Origin: JBBPZA01 sp963797015
Lineage (GTDB): Bacteria > Actinomycetota > Thermoleophilia > Solirubrobacterales > Solirubrobacteraceae
DNA length: 64,000 bases
Assembly (NCBI GenBank): GCA_963797015.1
Contig: CAWCNV010000003.1
Location: 756,497 to 820,496, forward strand
Reading direction: 5' to 3'
The stretch's first letter is position 1. Each line of letters begins with the position of its first letter. The notes under the pieces are model-generated. The model saw only the letters and a list, made by a program, of their open reading frames with translations, was not told the origin of the DNA and ran no database searches. Below are positions 24,554 through 34,070 of the stretch, piece after piece. Position numbers and translations under genes: made by a program.

Positions 24554-24751
24554 CTACTCGTCAGCCGCTGTCAGCTTCACCACGTGCGCCGGGTTCAGCG
24601 CGACGGTCTCGCCCGTCGCGGACTCCGTGAACCAGGCGAGTGCTCCGGCGCTGCTGCGGGTGGCGTCCTCTAGCTGCTTGGCGGCGATCTCGACCGAGGC
24701 GTCGACCTCGAGCGCCTCGCCCGTCACAAGCAGCAGTCTGGTGCCGGCCAC
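24554..24751 (-). CDS. Small conserved-looking protein of unknown function
   Basis: A 65-residue product, LLLVTGEALEVDASVEIAAK ... WFTESATGETVALNPAHVV, predicted as a small beta-rich domain. The pattern (a residue-binding strand, an 'LxFTxxxTGExVAVNPxxV' type ending) resembles short proteins encoded near many actinobacterial loci, but no function is known to me. It starts nine bases downstream of the flippase-like gene, on the same strand, so the two are probably co-transcribed. Confidence 0.65.
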   Translation of the reverse strand: MAGTRLLLVTGEALEVDASVEIAAKQLEDATRSSAGALAWFTESATGETVALNPAHVVKLTAADE

Positions 24752-24760
24752 CGGCTCGGG

Positions 24761-25846
24761 CTACGCGGCGGCCAAGCCGAGGACACGGGTGATCTGGAGG
24801 TGCGTCAAGCCGCCGAAGTAGGAGCGCTCGACCGAGCGGCGGCGCTGAAGCGGCAGCGCCGCCAGCGCGGCCCACGAGCCGGCCGCCGGCCTGCGCAGCC
24901 AGCGGTGGCGGCCACGGAGCCGCAGGGCGAGCACGCCGAGACGGCGATCGCCGACGGCGGTGTCGAAGACCGCCCAGCTTGCGAAGCACAGTGAACCGAG
25001 AGTTCCCGTGGCGGTGAGCAGGACCCCGGCCGCCGCGGCCAGGGAGACGCCTTGAGGCCCGAGGATCAGCACGCTCGCGGCCGCGCCGGTGCTGAGCCCG
25101 AAGGGCAGCTGCCCGAGCGACACGACCGCGATCAGGACCGCGATCGCATCGAACAGCGACGCGTCGAAGCCCACGGCGTGGAGCACCAGCCAGTTGCGCA
25201 GGATCTGCGCGAAGACGGCGACGAGCACGAAGCCGACCAGGCGCGTACGTCCGCGCAGGCTGCGCATCACCGCGAGGCCGTCATGGAGCCAGCGCGCGCG
25301 GGTGCTGCCCAGCTTTCGCAGCGTGACGGTCGCTGCGGCTACGACGGCCAAGGCCGCGAACGGCAGCCACCACGGGAGGCCGAGCGGCACGACGAGCGTG
25401 AACGATGTGGCCGCCGCTAGCGTCGCTTCGACGGCGAGGATCGGAAGCTCGGAGGCGATGAGCGTCGACACGCGCGGACTGCACTCGGGGCTGGACCGGC
25501 GCAGCGCCGCGATGCGGGTGGCGGTGCCGAGCTGGGAGCTGAGCACCGTGGCCAGGCCGCCGAGGCCAGACGCCCGGTACAGGCGCCGGCGGTCCATCGT
25601 GCCGCCGGATGCCTTGACGCTCGCGTTCCACGCCTCGCTGCGGCTGACCAGCGCGAGGACCTGGAGCCCCACGACGAGCGCGATCACGGTGACCGGTGCG
25701 GCCGTGATGCCGGTCGAGAGCTCGTCCCACTTCGAGACGAGCACTACTACGAGCGCGGCGCTGGCCGCCAGCGAGACGGCGAGCGTGCCCCACCCGCGGT
25801 GACTTCGCCAGTGCCTCGCGATCCCGGAGGCCGGTCCCCGGAGCAT
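24761..25846 (-). CDS. YbhN/AglD-type membrane protein (LPG synthase TM-like)
   Basis: A 361-residue polytopic membrane protein. The N-terminal half shows TLAVSLAASAALVVVLVSKW, then LYRASGLGGLATVLSSQLG, and the C-terminal half SLGQLPFGLSTGAAASVLIL, the pattern of the UPF0104 family related to the membrane domain of lysylphosphatidylglycerol synthase. Members are thought to move or use lipid-linked substrates. There is no catalytic aminoacyl-transferase domain. Eight or so hydrophobic stretches can be counted. Confidence 0.8.
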   Translation of the reverse strand: MLRGPASGIARHWRSHRGWGTLAVSLAASAALVVVLVSKWDELSTGITAAPVTVIALVVGLQVLALVSRSEAWNASVKASGGTMDRRRLYRASGLGGLATVLSSQLGTATRIAALRRSSPECSPRVSTLIASELPILAVEATLAAATSFTLVVPLGLPWWLPFAALAVVAAATVTLRKLGSTRARWLHDGLAVMRSLRGRTRLVGFVLVAVFAQILRNWLVLHAVGFDASLFDAIAVLIAVVSLGQLPFGLSTGAAASVLILGPQGVSLAAAAGVLLTATGTLGSLCFASWAVFDTAVGDRRLGVLALRLRGRHRWLRRPAAGSWAALAALPLQRRRSVERSYFGGLTHLQITRVLGLAAA

Positions 25847-25854
25847 GTGGTGGG

Positions 25855-26082
25855 CTAACTACCCACGCGGCGCCGCTCGCGACCTTCGATTTCGGCCCTC
25901 TCGCGCAGCTCGGCGCTGCGGGCCTCGGCGAGGCGCCGATCCTCGGCGGCCGCTCTCAACTCCTTGCCCGCCTTGCGCGCCTGGTCGTTGCGCGCCTCGA
26001 CGGCCGCCTTCGCGGCCTTCCACGCAGCCTCGCCACTTACCACGCGAGGCGCCTGCTCGCGCTTGTCCGGAAGCTCGCTCAT
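25855..26082 (-). CDS. Small charged helical protein
   Basis: A 75-residue product made almost wholly of Ala, Glu, Lys and Arg (AAWKAAKAAVEARNDQARKA), predicted to be a single long helix or coiled coil. No family recognised. It is divergent from the hydrogenase cluster and eight bases upstream of the flippase-like gene on the same strand. Composition bias makes the prediction that it is translated moderate. Confidence 0.5.
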   Translation of the reverse strand: MSELPDKREQAPRVVSGEAAWKAAKAAVEARNDQARKAGKELRAAAEDRRLAEARSAELRERAEIEGRERRRVGS

Positions 26083-26314
26083 CGTCGCTCCTAGCTCGCT
26101 CCCGAAGTTCGATGTCCACGGGAGGATGCAGGGAGCTCAGGCATCCGGCAGTGGGGCCGGTCTGCCCATAACAGTAGCGCTCCGCCCCCACGGCTCCCCG
26201 GTCGCGCGGCGCCGCTGGCGGCGTCCGTGGGCGTGACCGGGAGGCCCGTTCCACTTTGCGATCGAACTGTGGTATCCATTGCGAGAAGAAGCTCTCCGGG
26301 GAGGGAGACAGAGG
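26083..26314. other. Intergenic region upstream of the hydrogenase cluster
   Basis: 232 bp between a divergent small gene and hypC. It contains complementary blocks in A-B-A'-B' order: CCCACGG (26187-26193), CTCCCCGGTC (26194-26203), CCGTGGG (26225-26231) and GACCGGGAG (26235-26243, one bulge), with a GC-rich hairpin CGCCGC/GCGGCG between. A and B helices interleave, so they form either a pseudoknot or mutually exclusive hairpins. The ribosome binding site GGGAGGGAGA precedes hypC. No confident promoter was found. Confidence 0.35.
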
Positions 26315-26587
26315 ATGTGCTTGGCCATACCGGGCCAGATCGTCGACTTCGTCGACGAACCGAACCGCCTCGCGAAGGTGGACGTCGCGGGTGTTCGCCG
26401 GACGGTCAACGTGGGTCTCCTCGACTCCGAGGGCGTGGGGCCCGGCGACTGGGTGCTGATTCACGTCGGCTTCGCGATCTCGAAGGTCGACGAGGAGGAG
26501 GCGATCGCCACGCGGCGCCTGCTCGAGCACATGGGCGCGGAGTACGAGCAGGAGCTGGAGGAGCTGAAGGCGAGCGCCATCGAATGA
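26315..26587 (+). CDS. hypC: Hydrogenase maturation chaperone HypC
   Basis: HypC carries the Fe(CN)2CO unit between HypD and the hydrogenase large subunit. The 90-residue product starts MCLAIPGQIV, with the essential Cys2 and the AIPG motif; this fixes the ATG at 26315 although the frame is open upstream. It ends with a helical acidic tail. First gene of a cluster of about 15 kb with the hydrogenase. Confidence 0.96.
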   Translation: MCLAIPGQIVDFVDEPNRLAKVDVAGVRRTVNVGLLDSEGVGPGDWVLIHVGFAISKVDEEEAIATRRLLEHMGAEYEQELEELKASAIE

Positions 26588-26594
26588 GGCGTAT

Positions 26595-26846
26595 GTGACC
26601 GTGGAGCGCACGGAGCCGCTCGAGCCCTGCCATCCGGAGCGCGGATGCATCACCTGCGGGGACGAGGGTATTCCAGTGCGCGTGCTGCGCATCGACGAGG
26701 AGCGCGGGCTCGCCCTGTGCGCCGACCGTGACGGCGCGAGGACCACCGTCGAGATCGCGCTGGTCGAGCCGGTGCAGGCCGGCGACACGCTGCTCGTCCA
26801 CGCCGGCGTTGCGCTCGCCGGGCTCGGCGAGGAGGCGCTCGCGTGA
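26595..26846 (+). CDS. HypC/HupF-like chaperone with CxxC
   Basis: An 83-residue second HypC-family protein. It has an extended N-terminus with CHPERGCITCGDEG (Cys residues at about 12, 18 and 21) followed by the HypC-like beta barrel (PVRVLRIDEERGLALC, DTLLVHAGVALAGL). Such HupF-like proteins occur beside hypC/hypD in actinobacterial hydrogenase clusters. Here the usual Met-Cys start is replaced by the internal CITC motif. GTG start, seven bases after hypC; the stop overlaps hypD by four bases. Confidence 0.82.
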   Translation: MTVERTEPLEPCHPERGCITCGDEGIPVRVLRIDEERGLALCADRDGARTTVEIALVEPVQAGDTLLVHAGVALAGLGEEALA

Positions 26847-27964
26847 GCCTCAAGTACGTCGACGAGTTCCGCGACGCGGAGCTCGGTCGCGCGGTCGCCG
26901 GAGAGATCCTCGCGACGGTCGAGCCCGGTCGCCACTACAAGGTCATGGAGGTGTGCGGCGGCCACACCCACTCGATCTACAAGTACGGGGTCGACGACCT
27001 CCTGCCGGCCAACGTCGAGCTCGTCCACGGCCCTGGATGCCCCGTGTGCGTGATCCCCATGGGGCGCGTCGACGACGGGATCGCGCTGGCCCATGAGCCC
27101 GGCGTGATCTTCACCTGCTTCGGCGACATGCTGCGCGTGCCCGGCTCGGAGAAGACGTTGCTCGACGCCAAGGCCGAGGGCGCCGACGTGCGCATGGTGT
27201 ACTCGCCGCTCGACGCGCTGCGGATCGCCAAGCAGAACCCCGACCGCGAGGTGATCTTCTTCGCGATCGGGTTCGAGACGACGGCACCGTCGACCGCGCT
27301 CACGCTCAAGCGCGCGCGGGTGGAGGGCGTCGCGAACTTCTCGTGCATGTGCAACCACGTCACGATCGTGCCGCCGCTGCGCGCGTTGCTCGACTCGCCC
27401 GACCTGCGCCTCGACGGCTTCATCGGGCCCGGGCACGTTTCGACCGTGGTCGGCGCGCGGCCGTTCGCGTTCATCCCGGCCGACTACGGCAAGCCGGTGG
27501 TGATCGCAGGCTTCGAGCCGCTCGACCTCCTGCAGGCGATCCACATGATCCTGCGCCAGCTCGTCGACGGCCGCCACGAGGTGGAGAACCAGTACAAGCG
27601 CGTCGTGCCGTGGGAGGGCAACCTGCGCGCGCTCGAGGTCATGGCCGAGGTCTTCGAGCTCCGCCCGCACTTCGAGTGGCGCGGGCTCGGCTTCATCTCC
27701 CAGAGCGCGCTCAAGCTCTCAGACGCCTACGCCGAGCTCGACGCGGAACGCCGCTACAGCGTGCCCGGCGTGCGCGTGGCCGATCCCAAGGCGTGCCAGT
27801 GCGGCGAGGTGCTCAAGGGCGTGATCAAGCCCTGGGAATGCAAGGTGTTCGGGACCGCCTGCACGCCCGAGCACGCGATCGGCACCTGCATGGTGTCCCC
27901 GGAGGGCGCGTGCGCCGCCTACTACAACTACGGCCGCTTCGCGCGCGAGAGGGAAGTCGTCTGA
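26843..27964 (+). CDS. hypD: Hydrogenase maturation factor HypD
   Basis: HypD is the Fe-S scaffold on which the Fe(CN)2CO group is built. The 373-residue product shows MEVCGGHTHSIYKYG (about residues 34-48), HGPGCPVCVIP, EVIFFAIGFETTAPSTA, and the cluster-binding C-terminal Cys residues in KACQCGEVLKGVIKPWECKVFG and CTPEHAIGTCMVSPEGACAAYY. GTG start overlaps the preceding stop; the stop overlaps the hypE ATG by one base. Confidence 0.97.
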   Translation: MSLKYVDEFRDAELGRAVAGEILATVEPGRHYKVMEVCGGHTHSIYKYGVDDLLPANVELVHGPGCPVCVIPMGRVDDGIALAHEPGVIFTCFGDMLRVPGSEKTLLDAKAEGADVRMVYSPLDALRIAKQNPDREVIFFAIGFETTAPSTALTLKRARVEGVANFSCMCNHVTIVPPLRALLDSPDLRLDGFIGPGHVSTVVGARPFAFIPADYGKPVVIAGFEPLDLLQAIHMILRQLVDGRHEVENQYKRVVPWEGNLRALEVMAEVFELRPHFEWRGLGFISQSALKLSDAYAELDAERRYSVPGVRVADPKACQCGEVLKGVIKPWECKVFGTACTPEHAIGTCMVSPEGACAAYYNYGRFAREREVV

Positions 27965-29082
27965 TGCCCGGCGCTCCTCCCTCACAGCGCGAGGAGCGCA
28001 TCCTCGGGATCATCGAGACCGCCCGCGCCAAGCGCGCGCGCTTCAAGGAAGCGCAGATCACGATGGCCCACGGAGCCGGGGGCAAGGCCACGCAGACGCT
28101 CATCGAGGGGCTGCTCGTGCCGGCCTTCGCGGGAGCGGGGACGCGGGAGGGGGCGGGCCCGGGCGCGCTGGCGGCGATGGCCGACGCGGGCACGGTCGCG
28201 ATCGACGGGCTCGACCTGGCGCTCACGACCGACAGCTTCGTGGTCAAGCCGATCCGCTTTCCCGGCGGATCGATCGGCGAGCTGGCGGTCAACGGGACGG
28301 TCAACGACCTCGCGGTGTCGGGTGCGCGACCGCTCGCGCTCAGCCTCTCGCTGATCCTCGAGGAGGGACTGGACGCCGACGTGCTGCGGGCCGAGGTGGA
28401 GGCGATCGCCGACGCGGCCGCCGCCGCCGACGTGGAGGTCGTGGCCGGCGACACCAAGGTCGTCGAACGCGGCCACTGCGATTCGATGTATGTCTGCACC
28501 ACCGGCGTGGGCCGCGTCGACGCGCGCGCGCAGCTCTCGCCGGCGGCGCTCGCGCCGGGCGACCGCATCCTCGTCTCGGGCCCGATCGGCGAGCACGGCA
28601 CGGCGATCATGCTCTCCCGTGGCGAGTTCGACCTCGACGCCGACGTCGAGTCCGACACGTGCTCGCTGTGGCCCGCGGTCGACGCGCTGCTCGACGCGGC
28701 GGGAGCCGACCTGCACTGCATGCGCGACGCGACCCGCGGCGGCGTGGCGTCGGTGCTCAACGAGCTCGCGCGCGCGTCGGAGGTGGCGATGATCGTGCGC
28801 GAGGGCGACGTGCCGGTGCCGCCGGCGGTCGCGGGCGCGGCCGAGCTGCTCGGGATCGACCCGATGTACGTCGCCAACGAGGGCAAGCTGGTCGCCTTCG
28901 TCGCGCCCGAGCGTGCCGACCGGGCGCTCGCCGCGCTGCGCTCGGTACCGGGCTGCGAGCAGGCGGCGGAGATCGGCGAGGTCAGAACCGAGCCGCCGGG
29001 GATGGTGCTGGTCGCGACGGCGTTCGGCGGCAAGCGCGTGATGGATCAGCTCGTCGGCGACCCGCTGCCGAGGATCTGCTGA
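27964..29082 (+). CDS. hypE: Hydrogenase maturation factor HypE
   Basis: HypE dehydrates a thiocarbamate on its C-terminal Cys to thiocyanate, giving the cyanide ligands. The 372-residue product has TMAHGAGGKATQTLI (residues about 35-49), LTTDSFVVKP, VVAGDTKVVERG and the expected C-terminal PRIC with Cys as the last residue. About 30 residues precede the conserved core, slightly longer than many homologues. ATG overlaps the hypD stop; the stop overlaps hypA. Confidence 0.97.
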   Translation: MPGAPPSQREERILGIIETARAKRARFKEAQITMAHGAGGKATQTLIEGLLVPAFAGAGTREGAGPGALAAMADAGTVAIDGLDLALTTDSFVVKPIRFPGGSIGELAVNGTVNDLAVSGARPLALSLSLILEEGLDADVLRAEVEAIADAAAAADVEVVAGDTKVVERGHCDSMYVCTTGVGRVDARAQLSPAALAPGDRILVSGPIGEHGTAIMLSRGEFDLDADVESDTCSLWPAVDALLDAAGADLHCMRDATRGGVASVLNELARASEVAMIVREGDVPVPPAVAGAAELLGIDPMYVANEGKLVAFVAPERADRALAALRSVPGCEQAAEIGEVRTEPPGMVLVATAFGGKRVMDQLVGDPLPRIC

Positions 29083-29448
29083 TGCACGAGCTCTCGATCG
29101 CCCAGGCCCTGATGACCATCGTCGAGGGCCATGCACGCGGGCGCCGTGTCACGGCGGTGGAGGTGAAGGTGGGCCACCTGCGCCAGGTGGTCCCGTCGGC
29201 GCTCGAGTTCGCGTTCGAGCTCGTGGCGGAGGGTACGCCGGCGCAGGGCGCGCGTCTGGCGCTCGATGAGGTGCCGGCGGCCGGGCGCTGTCGCGATTGC
29301 GGTGCGCGGACCGATTTCGAGGGCTTTCCGCTGGCGTGTGGCGCATGCGGAAGCTCGAGAGTGGAGATAACCCACGGCGAGGAGTTGCTGGTGGAGGCGT
29401 TGGAGCTGGAGGAGGAGTCGGCGTTGGCGACGAGTGGAGGGAGCACCC

Positions 29449-29462
<14 letters not shown>
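29082..29462 (+). CDS. hypA: Nickel metallochaperone HypA
   Basis: HypA delivers nickel to the large subunit. The 126-residue product begins MHELSIAQALM, with the nickel-binding MHE motif, and has a four-Cys zinc site (CRDCGART ... CGACGS). Beyond the core it has an acidic/Gly-rich tail ending STHGGH. Its last 14 bases overlap the start of the small-subunit gene, so expression of the two is likely coupled. Confidence 0.96.
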
Positions 29463-30498
<1,036 letters not shown>

Positions 30499-30528
30499 AC
30501 CGAGACTCGGCGAGAGGAGAACGCGCAC

Positions 30529-32322
30529 ATGGCCACCCGGGAGAAGGTCAAGCCGGAGGCGGGCAAGGTCGTCGACATGGCCTGGGATCCGATCACCCGG
30601 ATCGTCGGCAACCTCGGCATCTACACCAAGATCGATTTCGGCAACAACGAGGTCGTCTCGTGCAAGAGCACCTCCTCGCTGTTCCGGGGCTACAGCGTGT
30701 TCATGAAGGGCAAGGACCCGCGCGACGCCCACTTCATCACCAGCCGCATCTGCGGCATCTGCGGCGACAACCACGCCGTCTGCTCGTGCTATGCGCAGCA
30801 GATGGCCTACGGGGTCAAGCCGCCCCCGCTCGGTGAGTGGATCGTGAACCTCGGCGAGGCGGCCGAGTACATCTTCGACCACATCATCTTCCAGGACAAC
30901 CTGGTGTTCGTGGACTTCTGCGAGCAGATGGTCAAGGAGACCAACCCCAGCGTGCTGGCCAAGGCCGAGAAGACCGAGGCCCGCGGAGCCAGCATCCACG
31001 GCTACCGGACGATCGCCGACATCATGCGCTCCTACAACCCGTTCACCGGGGAGACCTACCAGGAAGCGCTCCACATGAGCCGCGTCGGGCGGGAGATGAT
31101 CTGCCTGATGGAGGGCCGCCACGTGCACCCCTCCACGATCTACCCCGGTGGGGTGGGGACGGTGGCCACGCCCACGCTGTTCACCGACTACCTCAGCCGG
31201 CTGCTGCGGACGCTGGACTTCATCAAGAAGGCCGTCGCGATGAACGACGACGTCTTCGACTTCTTCTACGAGGCCCTGCCGGGCTACGAGGAGGTCGGCC
31301 GCCGGCGCATCCTGCTCGGGTGCTGGGGCGCGTGGAACAACCCCGACCACGTCGACTACGACTACCGCAACATGGACCACTGGGGCAACGAGATGTTCGT
31401 CACCCCGGGCGTGGTCGTCGACGGCGAGCTGGTGACCACCAACCTGGTCGACATCAACCTCGGGATCCGGATTCTGCTGGGCAGCTCCTACTACGACGAC
31501 TGGGCCAACGAGGAGACGTTCGTCGCCAACGACCCGCTGGGCAACCCGGTCGACAAGCGCCACCCGTGGAACCAGACGACCATCCCCAAGCCCCAGAAGC
31601 GCGACCTGGACGGCGGCAACTACAGCTGGGTGATGAGCCCGCGCTGGTATGACAAGCGCACCGACTCCTATCTGGCGCTCGACACCGGCGGCGGCGCGCT
31701 CGCGCGCCTGTGGGCCACGGCGCTGGCCAACAAGGTCAAGACGCCGTTCGTCAACGCCACGGGCAACAGCGTGGTCATCAACCTGCCCAAGACGCCCAAC
31801 ACCGCGGAACAGACGCTCGAGTGGAAGGTCCCGCAGTGGTCCAACGCGATCGAGCGCGACCGCGCGCGGATCTACTTCGTGGCCTACTCGGCGGCCATGG
31901 CGTTCCACTTCCTCGACCGGGCGTTCAACGAGGTCCGATCGGGGAACACGAAGGTCTTCGAGGACTTCGACGTCCCCGACGAGGCGATCGGCTGCGGCTT
32001 CCACGAGGCGGTGCGCGGCGTGCTCTCGCACCACCTGGTGATCCGCGACGGAAAGATCGCCAACTACCACCCGTACCCGCCGACGCCCTGGAACGGCAGT
32101 CCGACGGACTCCTACGGGACCCCAGGCCCCTACGAGGACGCGGTCATGGGCCAGCCGATCTTCGAGGAGAACGGCCAGGACGATTTCCGCGGCATCGACA
32201 TCATGCGGGCGGTGCGCAGCTTCGACCCGTGCCTGCCCTGCGGCGTGCACATGTACATGGGCAAGGGCAAGGTCCGGAGGCAGGTGCACTCGCCGATCTT
32301 CGGCGAGGCCCACGGCAGCTAG
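30529..32322 (+). CDS. hhyL: [NiFe] hydrogenase group 1h large subunit
   Basis: Catalytic NiFe subunit, 597 residues. The L1 motif RICGICGDNH (about residue 77) and L2 motif DPCLPCGVH (about residues 566-574) provide the four Cys ligands of the NiFe site. Twenty-three residues follow the L2 His (MYMGKGKVRRQVHSP...), the C-terminal extension normally cleaved off by the maturation protease; a protease gene lies at 35923. The enzyme class oxidises atmospheric H2 in other actinobacteria. It has a good ribosome binding site (GAGAGGAG). Confidence 0.97.
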   Translation: MATREKVKPEAGKVVDMAWDPITRIVGNLGIYTKIDFGNNEVVSCKSTSSLFRGYSVFMKGKDPRDAHFITSRICGICGDNHAVCSCYAQQMAYGVKPPPLGEWIVNLGEAAEYIFDHIIFQDNLVFVDFCEQMVKETNPSVLAKAEKTEARGASIHGYRTIADIMRSYNPFTGETYQEALHMSRVGREMICLMEGRHVHPSTIYPGGVGTVATPTLFTDYLSRLLRTLDFIKKAVAMNDDVFDFFYEALPGYEEVGRRRILLGCWGAWNNPDHVDYDYRNMDHWGNEMFVTPGVVVDGELVTTNLVDINLGIRILLGSSYYDDWANEETFVANDPLGNPVDKRHPWNQTTIPKPQKRDLDGGNYSWVMSPRWYDKRTDSYLALDTGGGALARLWATALANKVKTPFVNATGNSVVINLPKTPNTAEQTLEWKVPQWSNAIERDRARIYFVAYSAAMAFHFLDRAFNEVRSGNTKVFEDFDVPDEAIGCGFHEAVRGVLSHHLVIRDGKIANYHPYPPTPWNGSPTDSYGTPGPYEDAVMGQPIFEENGQDDFRGIDIMRAVRSFDPCLPCGVHMYMGKGKVRRQVHSPIFGEAHGS

Positions 32323-32332
32323 GAGCACCGCG

Positions 32333-33217
32333 GTGGACGACAGCGAGGCACGCGAGCGGGTCGGGCGAGTCGAGGCGCTCCTCGACGAGATCGACGCGCT
32401 GGCCGACCCGGCGGCGCGCGAGAAGGCGTTGGAGGTCGTGCAGGCGCTGCTCGACCTCTACGGCGAGGGCCTGGGCCGGATCGTGGAGCGCGTCTCCGCC
32501 GGCGACGACGGCCGGCTCGCGGAGGCGCTGGCCGGCGACGAGCTGGTCGCCCACCTGCTGCTCCTCCACGGGCTGCATCCGGAGCCCGTCGAGGGCCGGG
32601 TGCGCCGCGCGCTGGAGGAGGTCCGTCCCTACCTCGAGTCCCACGGAGGCAACGTCGAGCTGCTGGCGGTCGAGGAGGGCGCCGTGCGGCTTGCGCTCCA
32701 GGGCAGCTGCAGCGGCTGCCCGTCGTCGGCCATGACGCTCAAGCTGGCGATCGAGGACGCCATCCGCAAGGCCGCTCCGGAGATCGAGGAGGTGATCGCC
32801 GACGGGGCGCTGAACTCGGAGCCGGAGCCCGCGCTGCTGCAGCTCGAGGTGCTCGGTGGGCCGGTGCAGGCGCCGCCCCCCGCCGGCAACGGCGGCCCGA
32901 GCTGGGCGATGGCAGGCGGCCTGCCGCAGCTGAAGGGCGGCGGCACGCTGGTGAAGGAGGTCGAAGGCGAGCGTGTGCTCTTCCTCGAGCTGCACCACGA
33001 TGTCTACGCCTACCGTCCGGACTGTCCCCACTGCGGGGCGTCGCTCGGGGAAGGCAGCCTGAGCGGCGAGGAGCTCGCCTGTTCGGGATGCGGCAAGCGC
33101 TTCGACGTCCAACGCGCGGGGCGCGGTCTCGACGCGGACGAGCTGCACCTCGAGCCGGTTCCGTTGCTGCGCGACGACGCCGGCATGGTCAGGGTCGCGC
33201 TCGGCTCGGCGGTGTAG
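32333..33217 (+). CDS. NifU-domain / four-Cys (Rieske-like) hydrogenase-associated protein
   Basis: A 294-residue protein with two metal-binding parts. Residues about 95-165 form a NifU C-terminal-type domain (YLESHGGNVELLAVEEG ... GSCSGCPSSAMTLK) with CxxC for Fe-S binding. Residues about 205-275 form a Rieske-fold-like ribbon with CPHCGASLGEG and ACSGCGKRFDV, that is four Cys and no His pair. Proteins of this kind next to hydrogenase genes in mycobacteria (HhyE-like) are reported to be needed for H2 oxidation, probably passing electrons to the respiratory chain. The four-Cys site might bind Zn or a rubredoxin-type Fe. GTG start, ten bases after hhyL. Confidence 0.85.
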   Translation: MDDSEARERVGRVEALLDEIDALADPAAREKALEVVQALLDLYGEGLGRIVERVSAGDDGRLAEALAGDELVAHLLLLHGLHPEPVEGRVRRALEEVRPYLESHGGNVELLAVEEGAVRLALQGSCSGCPSSAMTLKLAIEDAIRKAAPEIEEVIADGALNSEPEPALLQLEVLGGPVQAPPPAGNGGPSWAMAGGLPQLKGGGTLVKEVEGERVLFLELHHDVYAYRPDCPHCGASLGEGSLSGEELACSGCGKRFDVQRAGRGLDADELHLEPVPLLRDDAGMVRVALGSAV

Positions 33218-33859
33218 GTGCAGAGCTCCCGTCTGCGAACACTTGCGCAGCGCTCGGCGACAGAGCGTGTCGAGGCGCAGGAGCGCTGCGACCTGTGCAA
33301 CGCGCCGATCTCCCCGGATCACCGCCACATGCTGGACCTCGAGAGCCGCGAGCTCATGTGCGCCTGCCGCCCGTGCTCGCTGCTGTTCGACCGCGGCGCG
33401 GCCGGCGGCGGGCACTTCCGGCTCGTGCCCGAGCGGCGGCTGCGGCTCGACGACTTCGCGATGAGCGACCTCGCGTGGGAGGAGCTGCGGATCCCAGTCG
33501 ACATGGCCTTCTTCCACCGCAGCAGCCGGGAGCAGCGCGTGGTGGCCCTCTACCCGGGCCCGATGGGCGCGACCGAGTCGCTGCTCGGGCTCGAGGCATG
33601 GGAGCAGCTCGAGGCCGACAACCCGGTGCTCGAGACCATGGAGGCCGACGTCGAGGCGCTGCTGGTGAACCGCGCGCGCGGCGCGCGCCAGCAGTGGCTG
33701 GTCGGGATCGACATATGCTTCGAGCTCGTCGGGCTGATCCGCAGCCGCTGGCGCGGACTGACCGGGGGCAAGGAGGTCTGGACCGAGATCACGAGCTTCT
33801 TCGAGAGGCTCGACGAAGCCGCGACGCCGGCACCGAGCGTCGCCGAGAAAAGGAGCTGA
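33218..33859 (+). CDS. DUF5947-like hydrogenase-cluster protein
   Basis: A 213-residue protein with an N-terminal Cys-rich ribbon, ERCDLCNAPISPDHRHMLDL followed by ELMCACRPCSLLFD, which could bind zinc. The rest includes MAFFHRSSREQRVVALYPGP and the Trp/Leu-rich ICFELVGLIRSRWRGLTGG. It corresponds to the family annotated DUF5947, found in actinobacterial group 1h hydrogenase clusters; the function is not known. GTG start directly follows the previous stop. Confidence 0.8.
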   Translation: MQSSRLRTLAQRSATERVEAQERCDLCNAPISPDHRHMLDLESRELMCACRPCSLLFDRGAAGGGHFRLVPERRLRLDDFAMSDLAWEELRIPVDMAFFHRSSREQRVVALYPGPMGATESLLGLEAWEQLEADNPVLETMEADVEALLVNRARGARQQWLVGIDICFELVGLIRSRWRGLTGGKEVWTEITSFFERLDEAATPAPSVAEKRS

Positions 33860-33860
33860 C

Positions 33861-34070
33861 ATGGGCCGCAGCACAGACGCGGCGGGTCGTCCCAAGCCCG
33901 ACGCACCCGCCCACACCCCGGGGATCAAGCAGGGGAACTCGAGGGGCAACTACGAGCGGATGGCGGGCCACAACCCCGACGGGACGTCGACCGCCCAGCG
34001 GTCGACCGGGGTCAACCCCCAGGCGCGTGAGCCGATCGACCCGCGGATGCCGAACCTGAGCCCGGCATAG
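33861..34070 (+). CDS. Small unstructured hydrogenase-cluster protein
   Basis: A 69-residue, Gly/Pro/Asn-rich, probably disordered product (KPDAPAHTPGIKQGNSRGNY). A ribosome binding site AAGGAG precedes the ATG. I recognise it only as a small conserved companion of group 1h clusters; there is no known function. Its stop codon is the first base of the palindromic element B. Confidence 0.7.
   Translation: MGRSTDAAGRPKPDAPAHTPGIKQGNSRGNYERMAGHNPDGTSTAQRSTGVNPQAREPIDPRMPNLSPA

Noticed and set aside
29434..29448. Earlier GTG start of the hydrogenase small subunit
   Set aside because: The ATG at 29449 has GGAGGG just upstream and fits the family; the GTG has no such site.
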